Shown in pieces: positions 56,136-64,000 of a DNA stretch of 64,000 nucleotides. This stretch comes from Aquamicrobium sp. LC103 (lineage in GTDB: Bacteria > Pseudomonadota > Alphaproteobacteria > Rhizobiales > Rhizobiaceae). The notes under the pieces are model-generated. The model ran no database searches and was not told where the DNA came from. It saw only the letters and a program-made list of their open reading frames with translations. The stretch spans positions 186,001-250,000 of the forward strand of contig NZ_LBCQ02000009.1 in NCBI RefSeq assembly GCF_001014615.2, in the 5' to 3' direction. The position numbers and the translations under genes are program-made. Each line of letters starts with the position of its first letter. The first letter of the stretch is position 1.

Positions 56136-56909
56136 ATGGCGGGTTTGAACGCATCCTCGCTCAATGCCGAGCGTGCGCTGGAGATATTGCTTGTGCTGGG
56201 CGAGGTGGGACCCGAAGGGTTGAGCCTGTCTGAGATCGCGCGTCGGATCGGCGGGGCCAAGTCGGCGGCACATCGCAGCCTCGCCGCACTTTTGAACAAG
56301 GGCTTCGCCGAACCGACAGGTCGCTACGGTCACTACCGATTGGGACCTGCCATCCCCATGATCGCCGGGCGGCAGGAAAGGCTGGAGCCGCAAATCCAGC
56401 TCATCCGCCCGGGCATGACCGAGTTCGCCCGGCGCACCGGTTTCACCGTCTATCTGATGGTGCAGGCCGGTGTGGACGCCGTCTGTGCCGAGATGGTCAG
56501 CCGCTCGACCCGCCGCCAGTTCACCATGGGCGTGGGTGCGCGGGTACCGATGGGGGTCGCGGCTGGCAGCCTCGCACTCCTGTCGATGCTGCCCGAGGAC
56601 GCAGCAGCCACCATCATCAAGGCCAATGCCGAGCGCTATCTGCGCCATCCCGCGCTCCGACATGTCGACGCGACGCTGATCGCGCAATCAGTCGCGGAAG
56701 CGCGCACGCGGGGCTATGCGATCAATATGGGCTTCTATCTGCCAGGTGAAGGCGGATTGGGCCTGCCGGTGCCTCGTCGGGGCCTCTACGAGGTGAATGT
56801 CGCGGTATCCTTCAACGCGCCGCTCGAAATGATGAACGATGACTGGATCGAGGCGACAATCAACGAATTGCGCGACTGTCTCGATCCTCACCTTCTGGGA
56901 TCGCCCTGA
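56136..56909 (+). CDS. IclR family transcriptional regulator
   Basis: A 257-residue IclR protein: SLNAERALEILLVLGEVGPE and LSLSEIARRIGGAKSAAHRS with the recognition helix, then a wing (GRYGHYRLG), and an effector domain with GFTVYLMVQAGVDAVCAEMV, MGVGARVPMGVAAGSLALLS and ARTRGYAINMGFYLPGEGGL. It is divergent from the Dpp-type operon and the likely regulator of that block. It differs from the regulator at 39298. Confidence 0.9.
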   Translation: MAGLNASSLNAERALEILLVLGEVGPEGLSLSEIARRIGGAKSAAHRSLAALLNKGFAEPTGRYGHYRLGPAIPMIAGRQERLEPQIQLIRPGMTEFARRTGFTVYLMVQAGVDAVCAEMVSRSTRRQFTMGVGARVPMGVAAGSLALLSMLPEDAAATIIKANAERYLRHPALRHVDATLIAQSVAEARTRGYAINMGFYLPGEGGLGLPVPRRGLYEVNVAVSFNAPLEMMNDDWIEATINELRDCLDPHLLGSP

Positions 56910-56974
56910 CAGGGCGTTTTGATGCCAAGATCGAGAGACCTGACAAGCGAGATCAGGAGTGAGCACTGGACGTC

Positions 56975-57619
56975 TCACATCGGCCCCAGGCGTTTGTTGA
57001 TCTCAATCGCTTCCTTCAGCATTTTGTCCACCACCGTCAACGACTCGTAGATGTTGATCGGCTTTGCCTCGTTCGGCCACTTATCGCTATTATAGTGGAA
57101 CCCGACATCCAGGCCGTCTCCAGGTTTCTGGTCGGCTGGGCATTCACCGATCCAGCGTTGCTCTTCGACCAGTTTGTTTTCCAGCAACAACAGCACGTCG
57201 CGGGGAACGCTGTGTTCCTCGTTAACGATGACACTGTCGCTCTTGAACGCCGTGGTCCAGCCGAAATCCTTGCCGGCAGCCTGGTCGTCATCTGAAGAGT
57301 TGGTCCTGCAGGCCATCTCTCCGGTCAAGACCTTGCCGGTCAGGGATATTTTCGGCGTTTGGCAGGTGATGTCGCTATAAACGACCTCCAGTTCCCTGCG
57401 CATGATATTGAGTTCCTGAAGAGCGCGATCAGCGCTCGCGTCGAGGCAGTATCTAATTATGCCCTTGAGCTGGTTCGGCCCCACCGTACCGGTGGTTCTC
57501 ATCTCCCACAGGCCCGGCTTGCGCGCCGGAATTTCTTTGGGAAGATCATAAGCGGCAGCTGGAAACGACGTGAAGAAAAGCAGGACCAAGCCTGTGGTCC
57601 GCCGCGTGACAGGTTTCAA
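56975..57619 (-). CDS. DUF3617-like exported protein
   Basis: A 214-residue protein with a signal peptide (TTGLVLLFFTSFPAAAYDLP) and the DUF3617 pattern: IPARKPGLWEMRTTGTV near the start, a conserved Cys in RYCLDASAD, then DITCQTPKISLTGKVLTGEM and CRTNSSDDD. The C-terminal part, with GECPADQKPGDGLDVGFHYN, is longer than in most members. The function of DUF3617 is not known; its members are periplasmic. It appears monocistronic or precedes nothing on this strand. Confidence 0.6.
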   Translation of the reverse strand: MKPVTRRTTGLVLLFFTSFPAAAYDLPKEIPARKPGLWEMRTTGTVGPNQLKGIIRYCLDASADRALQELNIMRRELEVVYSDITCQTPKISLTGKVLTGEMACRTNSSDDDQAAGKDFGWTTAFKSDSVIVNEEHSVPRDVLLLLENKLVEEQRWIGECPADQKPGDGLDVGFHYNSDKWPNEAKPINIYESLTVVDKMLKEAIEINKRLGPM

Positions 57620-57667
57620 AATGACCTCGTCCTAAAATGGCGGCGTTGAATTTGCCGCCCTGTTTGC

Positions 57668-58663
57668 TTAGGCGGAATCCACTTGGGTATGCCTGCCGGG
57701 CGGTGAAGACTGCTTTGAGGTACGTTTCGCCGACAACCCGATCAAGTCATCACCGCCCTGCGCCAACGAGGCAAGAAGCGCCTTCGTCCCAAGATCGCTG
57801 CCGGAGCCATCGCCAGTTACAAGGACGGTACGCCCACCATGGGTGGAGGCGTCCCGCAGCGCTTCCAGACGATTGATCTCCATCATGAAGCCCATGGCGT
57901 CGGAATCCGTAAGGGTCGTATCGGCACGAAATGCCGCCAGCGCCTTGGCATTGCCCTCGGCAATAATACTGCGGCTCTCCGCGATCCCCCGTGCGGTGAT
58001 CGTCATTGCCGCCGCCGACGCTTCGGCGCTCTTTGTCCGTTTGATCTTCTCGGCTTCGCCATCGTTCTGCGCCGCCTCCAGCCGGCGTTGCGACGCGAGT
58101 ACTTCATTAAACGCCGAGATCATTTCCTCTGTCGGTCGTGGATCGTCGATCAGCACAGCCCTGATCTCATAGCCATAGCCGTTCATGGCCTCGTCCAGGG
58201 ATTCGCGGACGGTCCGGGTGAATTCGTCGCGGTCGGTGTAAAGCTGGTCGAAGGTTTTCGTAGCAGCCACAGCCCGAGCCTCGGTCGCCACATAGGATTC
58301 GATCTGGTCCTCCGGATTATGTAGCTCATAGAAGGCAGCCTTAACCGCTTTCGGGATTACACGATACTGCAGGCTGATCGGCATGGTAACGAAGGCATTG
58401 TCTTTCGACTTCACACCTAGCTGAAGTGCAATCTGCTTTGTCTGCAACGAAAACGGCCGGCGCGCCACCTGGAGCGGCCAGGGCAGTTTAAGTGACAGGC
58501 CAGCGGACCGATATCCGCTATAACGTCCGAAGATCTCCAGCACCCTGGCATGCTGTTGCGGGGTAATGACAAAAAACGTTCTCAGCCACAGCAGACCCAC
58601 AAGCACGCCGATGATATTGGCAATGGACGCGATCGGGATGGGAAATCCCAGAAAACTATACAT
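57668..58663 (-). CDS. SPFH/Band 7 family membrane protein
   Basis: A 331-residue protein with one N-terminal membrane segment (IASIANIIGVLVGLLWLRTF) followed by an SPFH domain: FVITPQQHARVLEIFGRYSG, LSLKLPWPLQVARRPFSLQT and VESYVATEARAVAATKTFDQ-like QIESYVATEARAVAATKTFD. A coiled-coil with alanine and glutamate follows (ASQRRLEAAQNDGEAEKIKR), then a polar tail. SPFH proteins scaffold membrane microdomains or regulate proteases. Its neighbours give no hint of the client. It is 48 bases upstream of the DUF3617 gene on the same strand. Confidence 0.88.
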   Translation of the reverse strand: MYSFLGFPIPIASIANIIGVLVGLLWLRTFFVITPQQHARVLEIFGRYSGYRSAGLSLKLPWPLQVARRPFSLQTKQIALQLGVKSKDNAFVTMPISLQYRVIPKAVKAAFYELHNPEDQIESYVATEARAVAATKTFDQLYTDRDEFTRTVRESLDEAMNGYGYEIRAVLIDDPRPTEEMISAFNEVLASQRRLEAAQNDGEAEKIKRTKSAEASAAAMTITARGIAESRSIIAEGNAKALAAFRADTTLTDSDAMGFMMEINRLEALRDASTHGGRTVLVTGDGSGSDLGTKALLASLAQGGDDLIGLSAKRTSKQSSPPGRHTQVDSA

Positions 58664-59095
58664 ATATCACTTCTCTCAATTATCTTTGCGCGCCCCCTTA
58701 CCCGCAATCTCGTATGTGATCATCCCCAAATTCGAGAATGCGATTGACGATAGGCTGGCGATAGCGATGTGTCCATTCGCGCAACGCATGCGCGATCGGC
58801 GTCAAATTTGCGCAAGGCCGCATATGAATTTTCATAGGCGAGCACAGTACGGCTCTGGCCGACTGTCTCGATTGCGTATCACGTGATTGATTTCACGCCA
58901 GGCGGGATGGTTGCAACGCAGGCGTCTGATTTGAAGCCGAGAATGGATCGGACCCGGCGTTCGATACGGTCTCGCAGCCGACTTGCCACTGACAGCGCGC
59001 GCTTGCCAGTTGAAGAGCGCGTGCAGCAGCCCGGTAATGGATGGTGGAATGATCACTTGGATTACCGGCTATTACGCCGCATGAAGAGATGAGTT

Positions 59096-59137
59096 GCGGC
59101 GGCGCTTTCTGTAGCCAGAAAGACTGCAAACCGCCGC
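59096..59137. repeat. nested inverted repeats (cruciform-like)
   Basis: GCGGCGG (59096-59102) pairs with CCGCCGC (59131-59137), and inside it CTTTCTG (59105-59111) pairs with CAGAAAG (59116-59122) around TAGC. The arrangement suggests a folded structure in single-stranded DNA or RNA. It is 19 bases before the resolvase-type site. Confidence 0.5.
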
Positions 59138-59155
59138 ACATGTGGGCAGCCACCA

Positions 59156-59184
59156 ATGTCCGATAATATTGAATTCTCGGACAT
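59156..59184. repeat. resolvase-type or recombination site: inverted TGTCCGA arms
   Basis: ATGTCCGA (59156-59163) and TCGGACAT (59177-59184) are perfect arms with a 13-base A/T-rich spacer, 29 bases overall. The arrangement resembles a subsite of serine resolvases (TGTCYRATAA arms around an A/T-rich centre of about 28 bases). No further subsites were identified, so an operator is also possible. Confidence 0.45.
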
Positions 59185-59270
59185 CTTTCAGCAGAGTGAC
59201 GAATGTGAGTCTAAGCTACACCGCCAACGCCGATTTTAAGGCTTCGGCGACGATCCCATGGCGGAGAAAT

Positions 59271-60326
59271 ATGATGGACAATAACACAAAGCCCAAGCCA
59301 AGCCTAAACCAATCTACTGAAGGCGATAAAAAGGACGACAATCTTTCCGCCGTTTCCAATCTCGCTGCCGGGATGGACGGAGGGCCAGGTCATGCCCCCT
59401 CCCCTCGCCCGAGCGATCAAGCGGAACCGACGCCACGTCCGCCATCTTCCGCGACAATGCGCGCCTACACCGCCGACTGGCGCCATTTCACATCCTGGTG
59501 CCGCCGGGTCGGACTGCCGCCCTTCCCGGCCGAGCCGAAGGTCATTGCCGACTATCTTCGCGCATGCGCTGCCGCGAATGTGGGAGATTCGGATACCGGC
59601 TTTGCCGAACAGCGGCTTTCGGCCTCGACGCTGGAACGCCGTTTGGCGGGACTTTCCTGGAACTTCGCCCAGCGCGGCGAGCAACTCGACCGAAACCATC
59701 CGCATATCGCCGAAATACGAACTCGTATCCGCCAGACGCAGACCCGTGCGCCGGAAAGAAAGGAGGGCGTATCGGCCCGAGATCTTCTCGCCATGATCGA
59801 GACGCTTGCGCGCGATCTGCGGGGACTTCGCGATCGCGCAATCCTCCTCGTCGGCTTCGCCGGTGGCCTGCGCCGGTCCGAGATCGTCGGCCTCGACTGT
59901 GGTCCCGACCAATCGGAGGACGGCCTGGGGTGGGCGGAAATCTTCGACAACGGCATTCTTGTCAGAATCAGGAAAGGTGCAAGCTGGCGCGAGGTTGAGA
60001 TTGGCCGCGGCTCGTCCGACATGTCTTGTCCGGTCATTGCCTTGCAGAATTGGCTGAAATTCGGACGCGTAATCCGTGGTCCCCTTTTTCGTCGCGTTTT
60101 CGGCGACAACAAAACCGTCGATGTGGAGCGCCTTTCTGACAAGCACGTGGCGCGTTTGGTGAAGCGCACGGCACTTGTCGCGGGGTTGCGGCCCGAAATC
60201 GCGGAGGGCAAGCGCGGGCTGCTCTTCGCCGGCCAGTCACTGCGCACTGCCATTGCATCCGGGGTGCGTTTTGAAGCCGAACGCGAACGGTTTCTGGTCA
60301 ATCTCACGAAAGCATCAGGCCTCTAG
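59271..60326 (+). CDS. tyrosine recombinase with apparently lost catalytic end
   Basis: About 351 residues from the ATG at 59271 with a GGAG ribosome site. The N-terminal core-binding part is MRAYTADWRHFTSWCRRVGL and LPPFPAEPKVIADYLRACAA; the catalytic Arg I is in GFAGGLRRSEIVGLD. The end reads SLRTAIASGVRFEAERERFL followed by VNLTKASGL. Related plasmid integrases, as I remember them, have SLRAGLA..., a GH motif and RRY before this tail; here about 20 residues seem deleted, the expected His of HSLR is Gln, and Phe stands at the Tyr position. It is therefore probably inactive. It converges with repC. Confidence 0.75.
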   Translation: MMDNNTKPKPSLNQSTEGDKKDDNLSAVSNLAAGMDGGPGHAPSPRPSDQAEPTPRPPSSATMRAYTADWRHFTSWCRRVGLPPFPAEPKVIADYLRACAAANVGDSDTGFAEQRLSASTLERRLAGLSWNFAQRGEQLDRNHPHIAEIRTRIRQTQTRAPERKEGVSARDLLAMIETLARDLRGLRDRAILLVGFAGGLRRSEIVGLDCGPDQSEDGLGWAEIFDNGILVRIRKGASWREVEIGRGSSDMSCPVIALQNWLKFGRVIRGPLFRRVFGDNKTVDVERLSDKHVARLVKRTALVAGLRPEIAEGKRGLLFAGQSLRTAIASGVRFEAERERFLVNLTKASGL

Positions 60327-60437
60327 AGGCTCGGAAAGACTGGAGTTTGATACTCAAATCGATCCAGGAAAGCCCCTGCCCCGACAGCTGAAAGCGTTCT
60401 TTCGTCGACAGCTCAACGAGGCCTGCTTGTGCACGAT

Positions 60438-61826
60438 TCAAGCAGCGCTCCCGGTGGTGCGCTCTCGAAGTCTCGCCGCCGCCAGCGCGGCAAGCATGGG
60501 CTTCACCGAAAACCGTCCTGTCGCGGCGCGGCTTGACAGATGTCTCAGATAACCACCCGGCGAGCGGATCTCTGCCACGCGCTCCAGGATCGCAGCGACG
60601 ACGATAGCTGCATCGAGCTCTCCCATAACCTTACGAGCTTGCAGCCACGCATCGGTGGATATTCCGAGCATCATTCGGACGGTCTCGGCAGCCCGTGTGA
60701 GATCGTGCCAGGCTCGTAGTCCGCCGGGAACATAGTCGTGCATTTGCGGGCAGGCAGAGAGCACGTAGTCCAGGGCTATCGGCGGGGTCTTGGGTGCAGA
60801 AGGTGGGTCATCTGCGTCCTGCTTGGGAGCCCTATCCTTCAGATCGCGGTTTTCTGTGACTTCCGTGTCGGTCGTTTCGGCCGTGAGCAGCGTTGGCTGG
60901 TAGGCTGCGAACCCATCTTCAATCATTTCTCCCTTATTTATTTCAATTTGTTGGTCTGACTCTGAGTTATGTATATGGCGCTCATTTTGACGTGCACAGG
61001 CGCTCATTTTTACCGCTGAATCGGAGGCTTCATCGGCGGGAGGGTCAATTTCCTCCGCGCCCGCGAGATAGGCTGCCTCGAGGTCGCGGCGCAGCTCCAG
61101 CAAGCCGTTTCGCCGGGTTTCCAGTACCTTGAAGTCGACGTTGCGCGTCAGGCGGCCAGAAAGGGCCTCCAGACGCCGTGCAAAGCATTCGAAGGTATTT
61201 CCCCGGCCCTCATGGAAAGCCGCTTCCACGAGCTTGGAAATGTCGCGGAGATGGATCGTGACTTCGCTTCTGAGCGCGCGCAGTGATGCCGCCTCTTTGC
61301 GAGCCATGGCAGCGGCTTCCTCGATCTCCGCAGCGCGCAGCGCCAGGGGGGCCAGATCGAAGCCGAAAGCAGCCTCGATGACGCCGCTCTCGTCCCGCCG
61401 CGCATAGCGTTTGCCGTTAGCGCTGTCGCGGCGCATCAGAAGGCCGGCAGACACCAATGCGGCAAGGTGGCGGCGTAGCGTTGCGGGAGCCATTCCCCGT
61501 GCGCGAACGGATAGCTCGGCGTTGGACGGGAAGACCACCAGTCCCTCGACCGGGCCGAAATGCCGCTCGGTGTGAAAACTCGCCAGAGCCTCGAGAACGA
61601 CGATCGCGCGATCGGAAAGCCCGAAATGCGACTTCGCCTCGGTCAGGGAGCGGATCAGCTTCCATTTATCCACAGATGGTCGCTTGTCGGCTTTTTGCGT
61701 CGCCGAGCTTTCGCCCTTTTGCCGCTCTTGTGAGCCTCGGGCCCTCAGAACGCGCTCATTCACCAGAAATTGGGCACGACTCATCCCTTTCCCGCCAAAA
61801 GGCGAGACTGCAAACCTCTCCATCAT
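60438..61826 (-). CDS. repC: plasmid replication initiator RepC
   Basis: About 462 residues; several close ATGs exist, and I prefer 61826, since AAGAAGG lies eight bases before it. RepC features are WKLIRSLTEAKSHFGLSDRA, VVFPSNAELSVRARGMAPAT (HTH), ALVSAGLLMRRDSANGKRYA, FGFDLAPLALRA, and the C-terminal ISTDAWLQARKVMGELDAAI. RepC starts replication at an origin inside its own gene. The gene comes after the repB-repC gap that holds the ctRNA. The rest of the C-terminus (SPGGYLRHLSSRAATGRFSV) is intact, so it should be functional. Confidence 0.95.
   Translation of the reverse strand: MMERFAVSPFGGKGMSRAQFLVNERVLRARGSQERQKGESSATQKADKRPSVDKWKLIRSLTEAKSHFGLSDRAIVVLEALASFHTERHFGPVEGLVVFPSNAELSVRARGMAPATLRRHLAALVSAGLLMRRDSANGKRYARRDESGVIEAAFGFDLAPLALRAAEIEEAAAMARKEAASLRALRSEVTIHLRDISKLVEAAFHEGRGNTFECFARRLEALSGRLTRNVDFKVLETRRNGLLELRRDLEAAYLAGAEEIDPPADEASDSAVKMSACARQNERHIHNSESDQQIEINKGEMIEDGFAAYQPTLLTAETTDTEVTENRDLKDRAPKQDADDPPSAPKTPPIALDYVLSACPQMHDYVPGGLRAWHDLTRAAETVRMMLGISTDAWLQARKVMGELDAAIVVAAILERVAEIRSPGGYLRHLSSRAATGRFSVKPMLAALAAARLRERTTGSAA
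60930..61010. other. A/T-rich segment of repC with direct repeats, candidate oriV
   Basis: This is the most A/T-rich part of repC. It contains two direct repeats of GGCGCTCATTTT (60977-60988 and 60999-61010), 22 bases apart. In repABC plasmids the origin lies in an A/T-rich region within repC. That this segment is the origin is inferred from that knowledge and composition. Confidence 0.6.
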
Positions 61827-61909
61827 TTCCATAGCCTTCTTCAAGGCATGAAAAAGGGTTCACCAAAACGGTGCCGACGCTTGACAATGTGGGATGGAAG
61901 TGATTCTTT

Positions 61910-61965
61910 CAGATTGCTACATCGAAAGGGGCTTCCAGGATGGCAACGTCTTGGGGGCCTTTTTC
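61910..61965 (+). ncRNA. repABC countertranscript RNA (incompatibility RNA)
   Basis: In the 204-base repB-repC gap a plus-strand TTGACA (61881-61886) is followed about 30 bases later by a long hairpin: left arm 61924-61940, eight-base loop, right arm 61949-61965. The 17 pairs (with G-U pairs) end in a CCTTTTTC tail, a typical terminator. In repABC plasmids a small RNA made opposite to repABC from this gap represses repC and causes incompatibility. The -10 box is weak, so the 5' end is uncertain. Confidence 0.8.
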
Positions 61966-62048
61966 TTGCGCTATTCCTTCCTCGATCTGGTTCGTTTTCG
62001 AACGCTTGTACTCGGTTCCGACGCGATCACGCGGCGCCGGCAGGTCAC

Positions 62049-63104
62049 TCAACTGTCAGTGGTCGCCTCTTGCTCAAAGCGGGCAACCAGTTCGGGCAGC
62101 ACCTCTGCGACATAGGCCGCGAATCCAGGTTTTGCGTTCTCATCGAATTCCAGGCGCGGCTTCGGGCCGTCGGTCAGGCGAGCCAGCACGCGGCCGGCAT
62201 CATCGTTGATCTCGCGAGGCGCTTGCGGCTTCTTGACCGGAGGTCGGGCTCTCCGCTCCAGACGCACGTAAAGCCGGCGGAAGCGCTCATCCGACGACGC
62301 TTGCCGGAATGGTTCGCTATGGACCTCTTCCGCCGCTATTACGGCGGCTGCCGGGTTCCTGAAGAATTCCGACAAGGCCATCCAGCGCGGCCTGCCGGCC
62401 TTGGGGGCAGGGCCTATGGCACTGGCAATGTGGGTCGGGATGCCGGACGCAACCTGCAGGTAGCGGGTCATCTCCGCCTTGTGCAGCGAAAGCGCGCGCT
62501 CGACGATGCCGCGCTCGAAGCCGTGGTGGATCAGCGACTGGGCGAAGAAGGCACGCTCGATGAAGGAGAGGCTACGCCGCTCGGTGTTCTCCTTGCCTTG
62601 GGCAAGAACCAGCTCGGCATCCGAAAGCTCGCGCACGATGGCCCGCACAGGGATTGCGAGGCTTGCTGCCGCCCTGATGCGGCGATGACCGTAGGCGGTC
62701 TGATAACGGCCGGGAGACGTCGGATGCGGCCGGACGAGAACAGGCACCTGCTGTCCGTTCTCGCGCAGGCTTTCGACCAGCGGCTGAAACTCTTCGTCGC
62801 CGACGTCCTCGCGGCTTAGCCGGTCGCGCACGATCGAGGGATCGATCTTGGCGGGGTCGAGTTCGATCACCCGGTCGCCGCCTGCAAGTTGTTCCTTCAG
62901 CGCGCGTGCCTCATCCAACTCGCGGGTCATCGAGGAGAGCGAAAGCCCCATTGCTTTCACCGCGCCTGAAGAGGAGCGTTGTTCGACTGGCGGGTGAGGC
63001 TTGGCCTCTGGCTCCGGCGTAGCCGATTCCGTCTGCGTGGGGGCAAGGGAGGGGAGGTCGGCTCCAAATAGCGCGCGTAGGTGGTCTTTGCGCTTGGTGC
63101 TCAT
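62049..63104 (-). CDS. repB: plasmid partitioning protein RepB
   Basis: A 351-residue ParB-like protein: MSTKRKDHLRALFGADLPSL, SSGAVKAMGLSLSSMTRELD, RDRLSREDVGDEEFQPLVES, and the ParB core LRENGQQVPVLVRPHPTSPG with YQTAYGHRRIRAAASLAIPV and ENTERRSLSFIERAFFAQSL. The central HTH follows. It binds parS and cooperates with RepA in segregation. Its ATG overlaps the repA stop as ATGA, so the two are coupled. Confidence 0.96.
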   Translation of the reverse strand: MSTKRKDHLRALFGADLPSLAPTQTESATPEPEAKPHPPVEQRSSSGAVKAMGLSLSSMTRELDEARALKEQLAGGDRVIELDPAKIDPSIVRDRLSREDVGDEEFQPLVESLRENGQQVPVLVRPHPTSPGRYQTAYGHRRIRAAASLAIPVRAIVRELSDAELVLAQGKENTERRSLSFIERAFFAQSLIHHGFERGIVERALSLHKAEMTRYLQVASGIPTHIASAIGPAPKAGRPRWMALSEFFRNPAAAVIAAEEVHSEPFRQASSDERFRRLYVRLERRARPPVKKPQAPREINDDAGRVLARLTDGPKPRLEFDENAKPGFAAYVAEVLPELVARFEQEATTDS

Positions 63105-64000
63105 GTTGCACTCCCTTGTGAAGTCCGGCGGCCCCAGGCGTCGAGAATAAGCCCCTCGACTTCCGAGTTGACAGCTGTCAACGCCTCCAGGGCCCTGTCG
63201 TAGGTCGATCTCGTGAAATTGTCCCGACCGACCTCGTAGAGAGTTTGCTTGGTCAGGCCCGCATCGGATACGGCGGTGGACTTGACCATCGGCGCCGTCA
63301 GCACGCGTTCACCGAACTGCGCTCGCAGGAAGCCGACGATTTGCGTTTGCGGCCCGTCATTCGGCTCGTAGCGCGTGATGAGATAGCGAAGGAAGTCGAA
63401 ATTTAGCTCGCCGCCGGCTTCCCGCACTACGGACAGCAGGTCCGAGGTCATGTAGAGGAACTGGCTCATCGAGGCGACGTCGAGCATTTGCGGATGCACC
63501 GTGACAATCACCGACGTGGCAGCGCACAGCGCCGACAGCGTGAGGAAACCCAGTTGCGGCGGGCAGTCGATGACGACAACGTCGTAATTGTCGGCCACGG
63601 ACTGCAGAACGGACTGGATGCGCGCAAAGAAGAAGTCGCCCGCTTCGCCCGTTGACCGGCCTGTTCCGCTCGCAAGCATACGCGGCGTGGTGTGTTCGAA
63701 CTCGTGCAATTCGAGATTGCCCGGTACGAGATCGAGCCCATCGAAATATGTTCTGCGGATGATTTCCGTTAGCGGGCGCCTCTCGTCATCGTAGCGGATC
63801 GCGCCATAGAGCGTGTCGTTGCCGGTAAGGTCGATCTCCGGCTGGTAGCCGAAAAGGGCCGACATGGAAGCCTGCGGGTCCAGGTCGATCGCCAGCACGC
63901 GATAGCCCGAAAGGGCCAGATACTGGGCAAGATGCGCGCTTGTCGTGGTCTTTCCCGATCCGCCCTTGAAATTAGTAACGGCCAGAACCTGAAGATGCTC
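63101..64000 (-). CDS. repA: plasmid partitioning protein RepA (ParA-type ATPase), 5' end outside the window
   Basis: At least 299 codons are inside the window and the gene enters from the right edge. The deviant Walker A is KGGSGKTTTS, followed by LAIDLDPQASMSALFGYQPE and VVVIDCPPQLGFLTLSALCA. RepA proteins of repABC plasmids are about 400 residues, so the start lies about 100 codons to the right. RepA moves the plasmid and represses the operon. A perfect parS palindrome lies inside its 3' part. Confidence 0.95.
   Translation of the reverse strand, partial: EHLQVLAVTNFKGGSGKTTTSAHLAQYLALSGYRVLAIDLDPQASMSALFGYQPEIDLTGNDTLYGAIRYDDERRPLTEIIRRTYFDGLDLVPGNLELHEFEHTTPRMLASGTGRSTGEAGDFFFARIQSVLQSVADNYDVVVIDCPPQLGFLTLSALCAATSVIVTVHPQMLDVASMSQFLYMTSDLLSVVREAGGELNFDFLRYLITRYEPNDGPQTQIVGFLRAQFGERVLTAPMVKSTAVSDAGLTKQTLYEVGRDNFTRSTYDRALEALTAVNSEVEGLILDAWGRRTSQGSAT
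63167..63182. promoter_or_regulatory. parS centromere site
   Basis: GTTGACAGCTGTCAAC is a perfect 16-base palindrome matching the repABC parS consensus GTTNNNNGCNNNNAAC. It is inside the 3' end of repA, on the codons for about VNSEV. RepB should bind it. Confidence 0.9.

Larger units (their letters stand above)
58664..59270. other. 607-base region without genes, containing inverted repeats
   Basis: No convincing gene. It holds the nested hairpin at 59096-59137 and the resolvase-type site at 59156-59184, both described separately, just before the recombinase gene. Palindromic strings such as TTGCGCAA near 58810 are also present. The region may be the recombination or boundary region of the plasmid backbone. 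Confidence 0.5.

Overview
The window reads as one end of a large repABC-type plasmid or secondary replicon of an alphaproteobacterium, most likely Hyphomicrobiales (Phyllobacteriaceae/Rhizobiaceae). The reasons are high G+C, a complete repB and repC plus most of repA at the right edge with a perfect repABC-type parS palindrome and a countertranscript RNA, a CIRCE-controlled groESL next to a Usg-family gene, and dense ABC-transporter/catabolic operons typical of rhizobial plasmids.

Layout. (1) 1-1527: end of a plus-strand catabolic operon (sugar-type ABC ATPase tail, SDR dehydrogenase, GlcG/HbpS protein). (2) 1.8-22.3 kb: an accessory stress and defence island. It holds AbiEi/AbiEii, a GSU2403-type nucleotidyltransferase, usg, groES-groEL under CIRCE, a decayed stretch (small ORFs, an HTH gene, a DUF982 pseudogene and an htpG with one nonsense codon and one frameshift), a large SIR2-domain protein divergent from a nuclease-STAND NTPase (Avs-like), a 5'-truncated rtcB and an MNT-HEPN fusion gene. 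(3) 22.5-31.3 kb: a minus-strand operon with a spermidine/putrescine-type ABC importer, a polysaccharide-deacetylase-fold hydrolase, two SDRs, an amidase and a secreted P1-family (NylC/DmpA-like) Ntn hydrolase, facing a MarR regulator. (4) 31.5-34.1 kb: MarR, an FMN-dependent 2-hydroxyacid oxidase and an aldo/keto reductase. (5) 34.4-44.5 kb: a branched-chain-amino-acid-type importer with a fused LivM-LivG, an IclR regulator, an FAD amine oxidase, a class III aminotransferase and an aldehyde dehydrogenase. (6) 44.6-56.9 kb: CobW GTPase, amidohydrolase, RidA, a second FAD oxidase, an oligopeptide/nickel-type importer with a fused two-domain ATPase, an MmgE/PrpD protein and a second IclR regulator. 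(7) 57-64 kb: DUF3617 and SPFH proteins, a tyrosine recombinase that has apparently lost its catalytic end, and repC-ctRNA-repB-repA.

How it fits together. The catabolic blocks look like importers paired with enzymes for amides, amines and cyclic or oligomeric nitrogen compounds: hydrolases release amines and acids, FAD oxidases, aminotransferase and aldehyde dehydrogenase process them, and RidA removes reactive enamine/imine intermediates. The same 12-base motif, CCGTTTTCCGGA, lies before livK/iclR and before the amidohydrolase, with a near copy before the aminotransferase, which suggests one IclR regulon. The most interesting region is 11.7-22.3 kb. There a SIR2 NAD-hydrolase-type gene and a Cap4-like nuclease-STAND gene sit head to head between a broken htpG and a beheaded rtcB, which fits insertion of a defence module into a stress-gene cluster. 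Functions are assigned by reading motifs; no database search was run.
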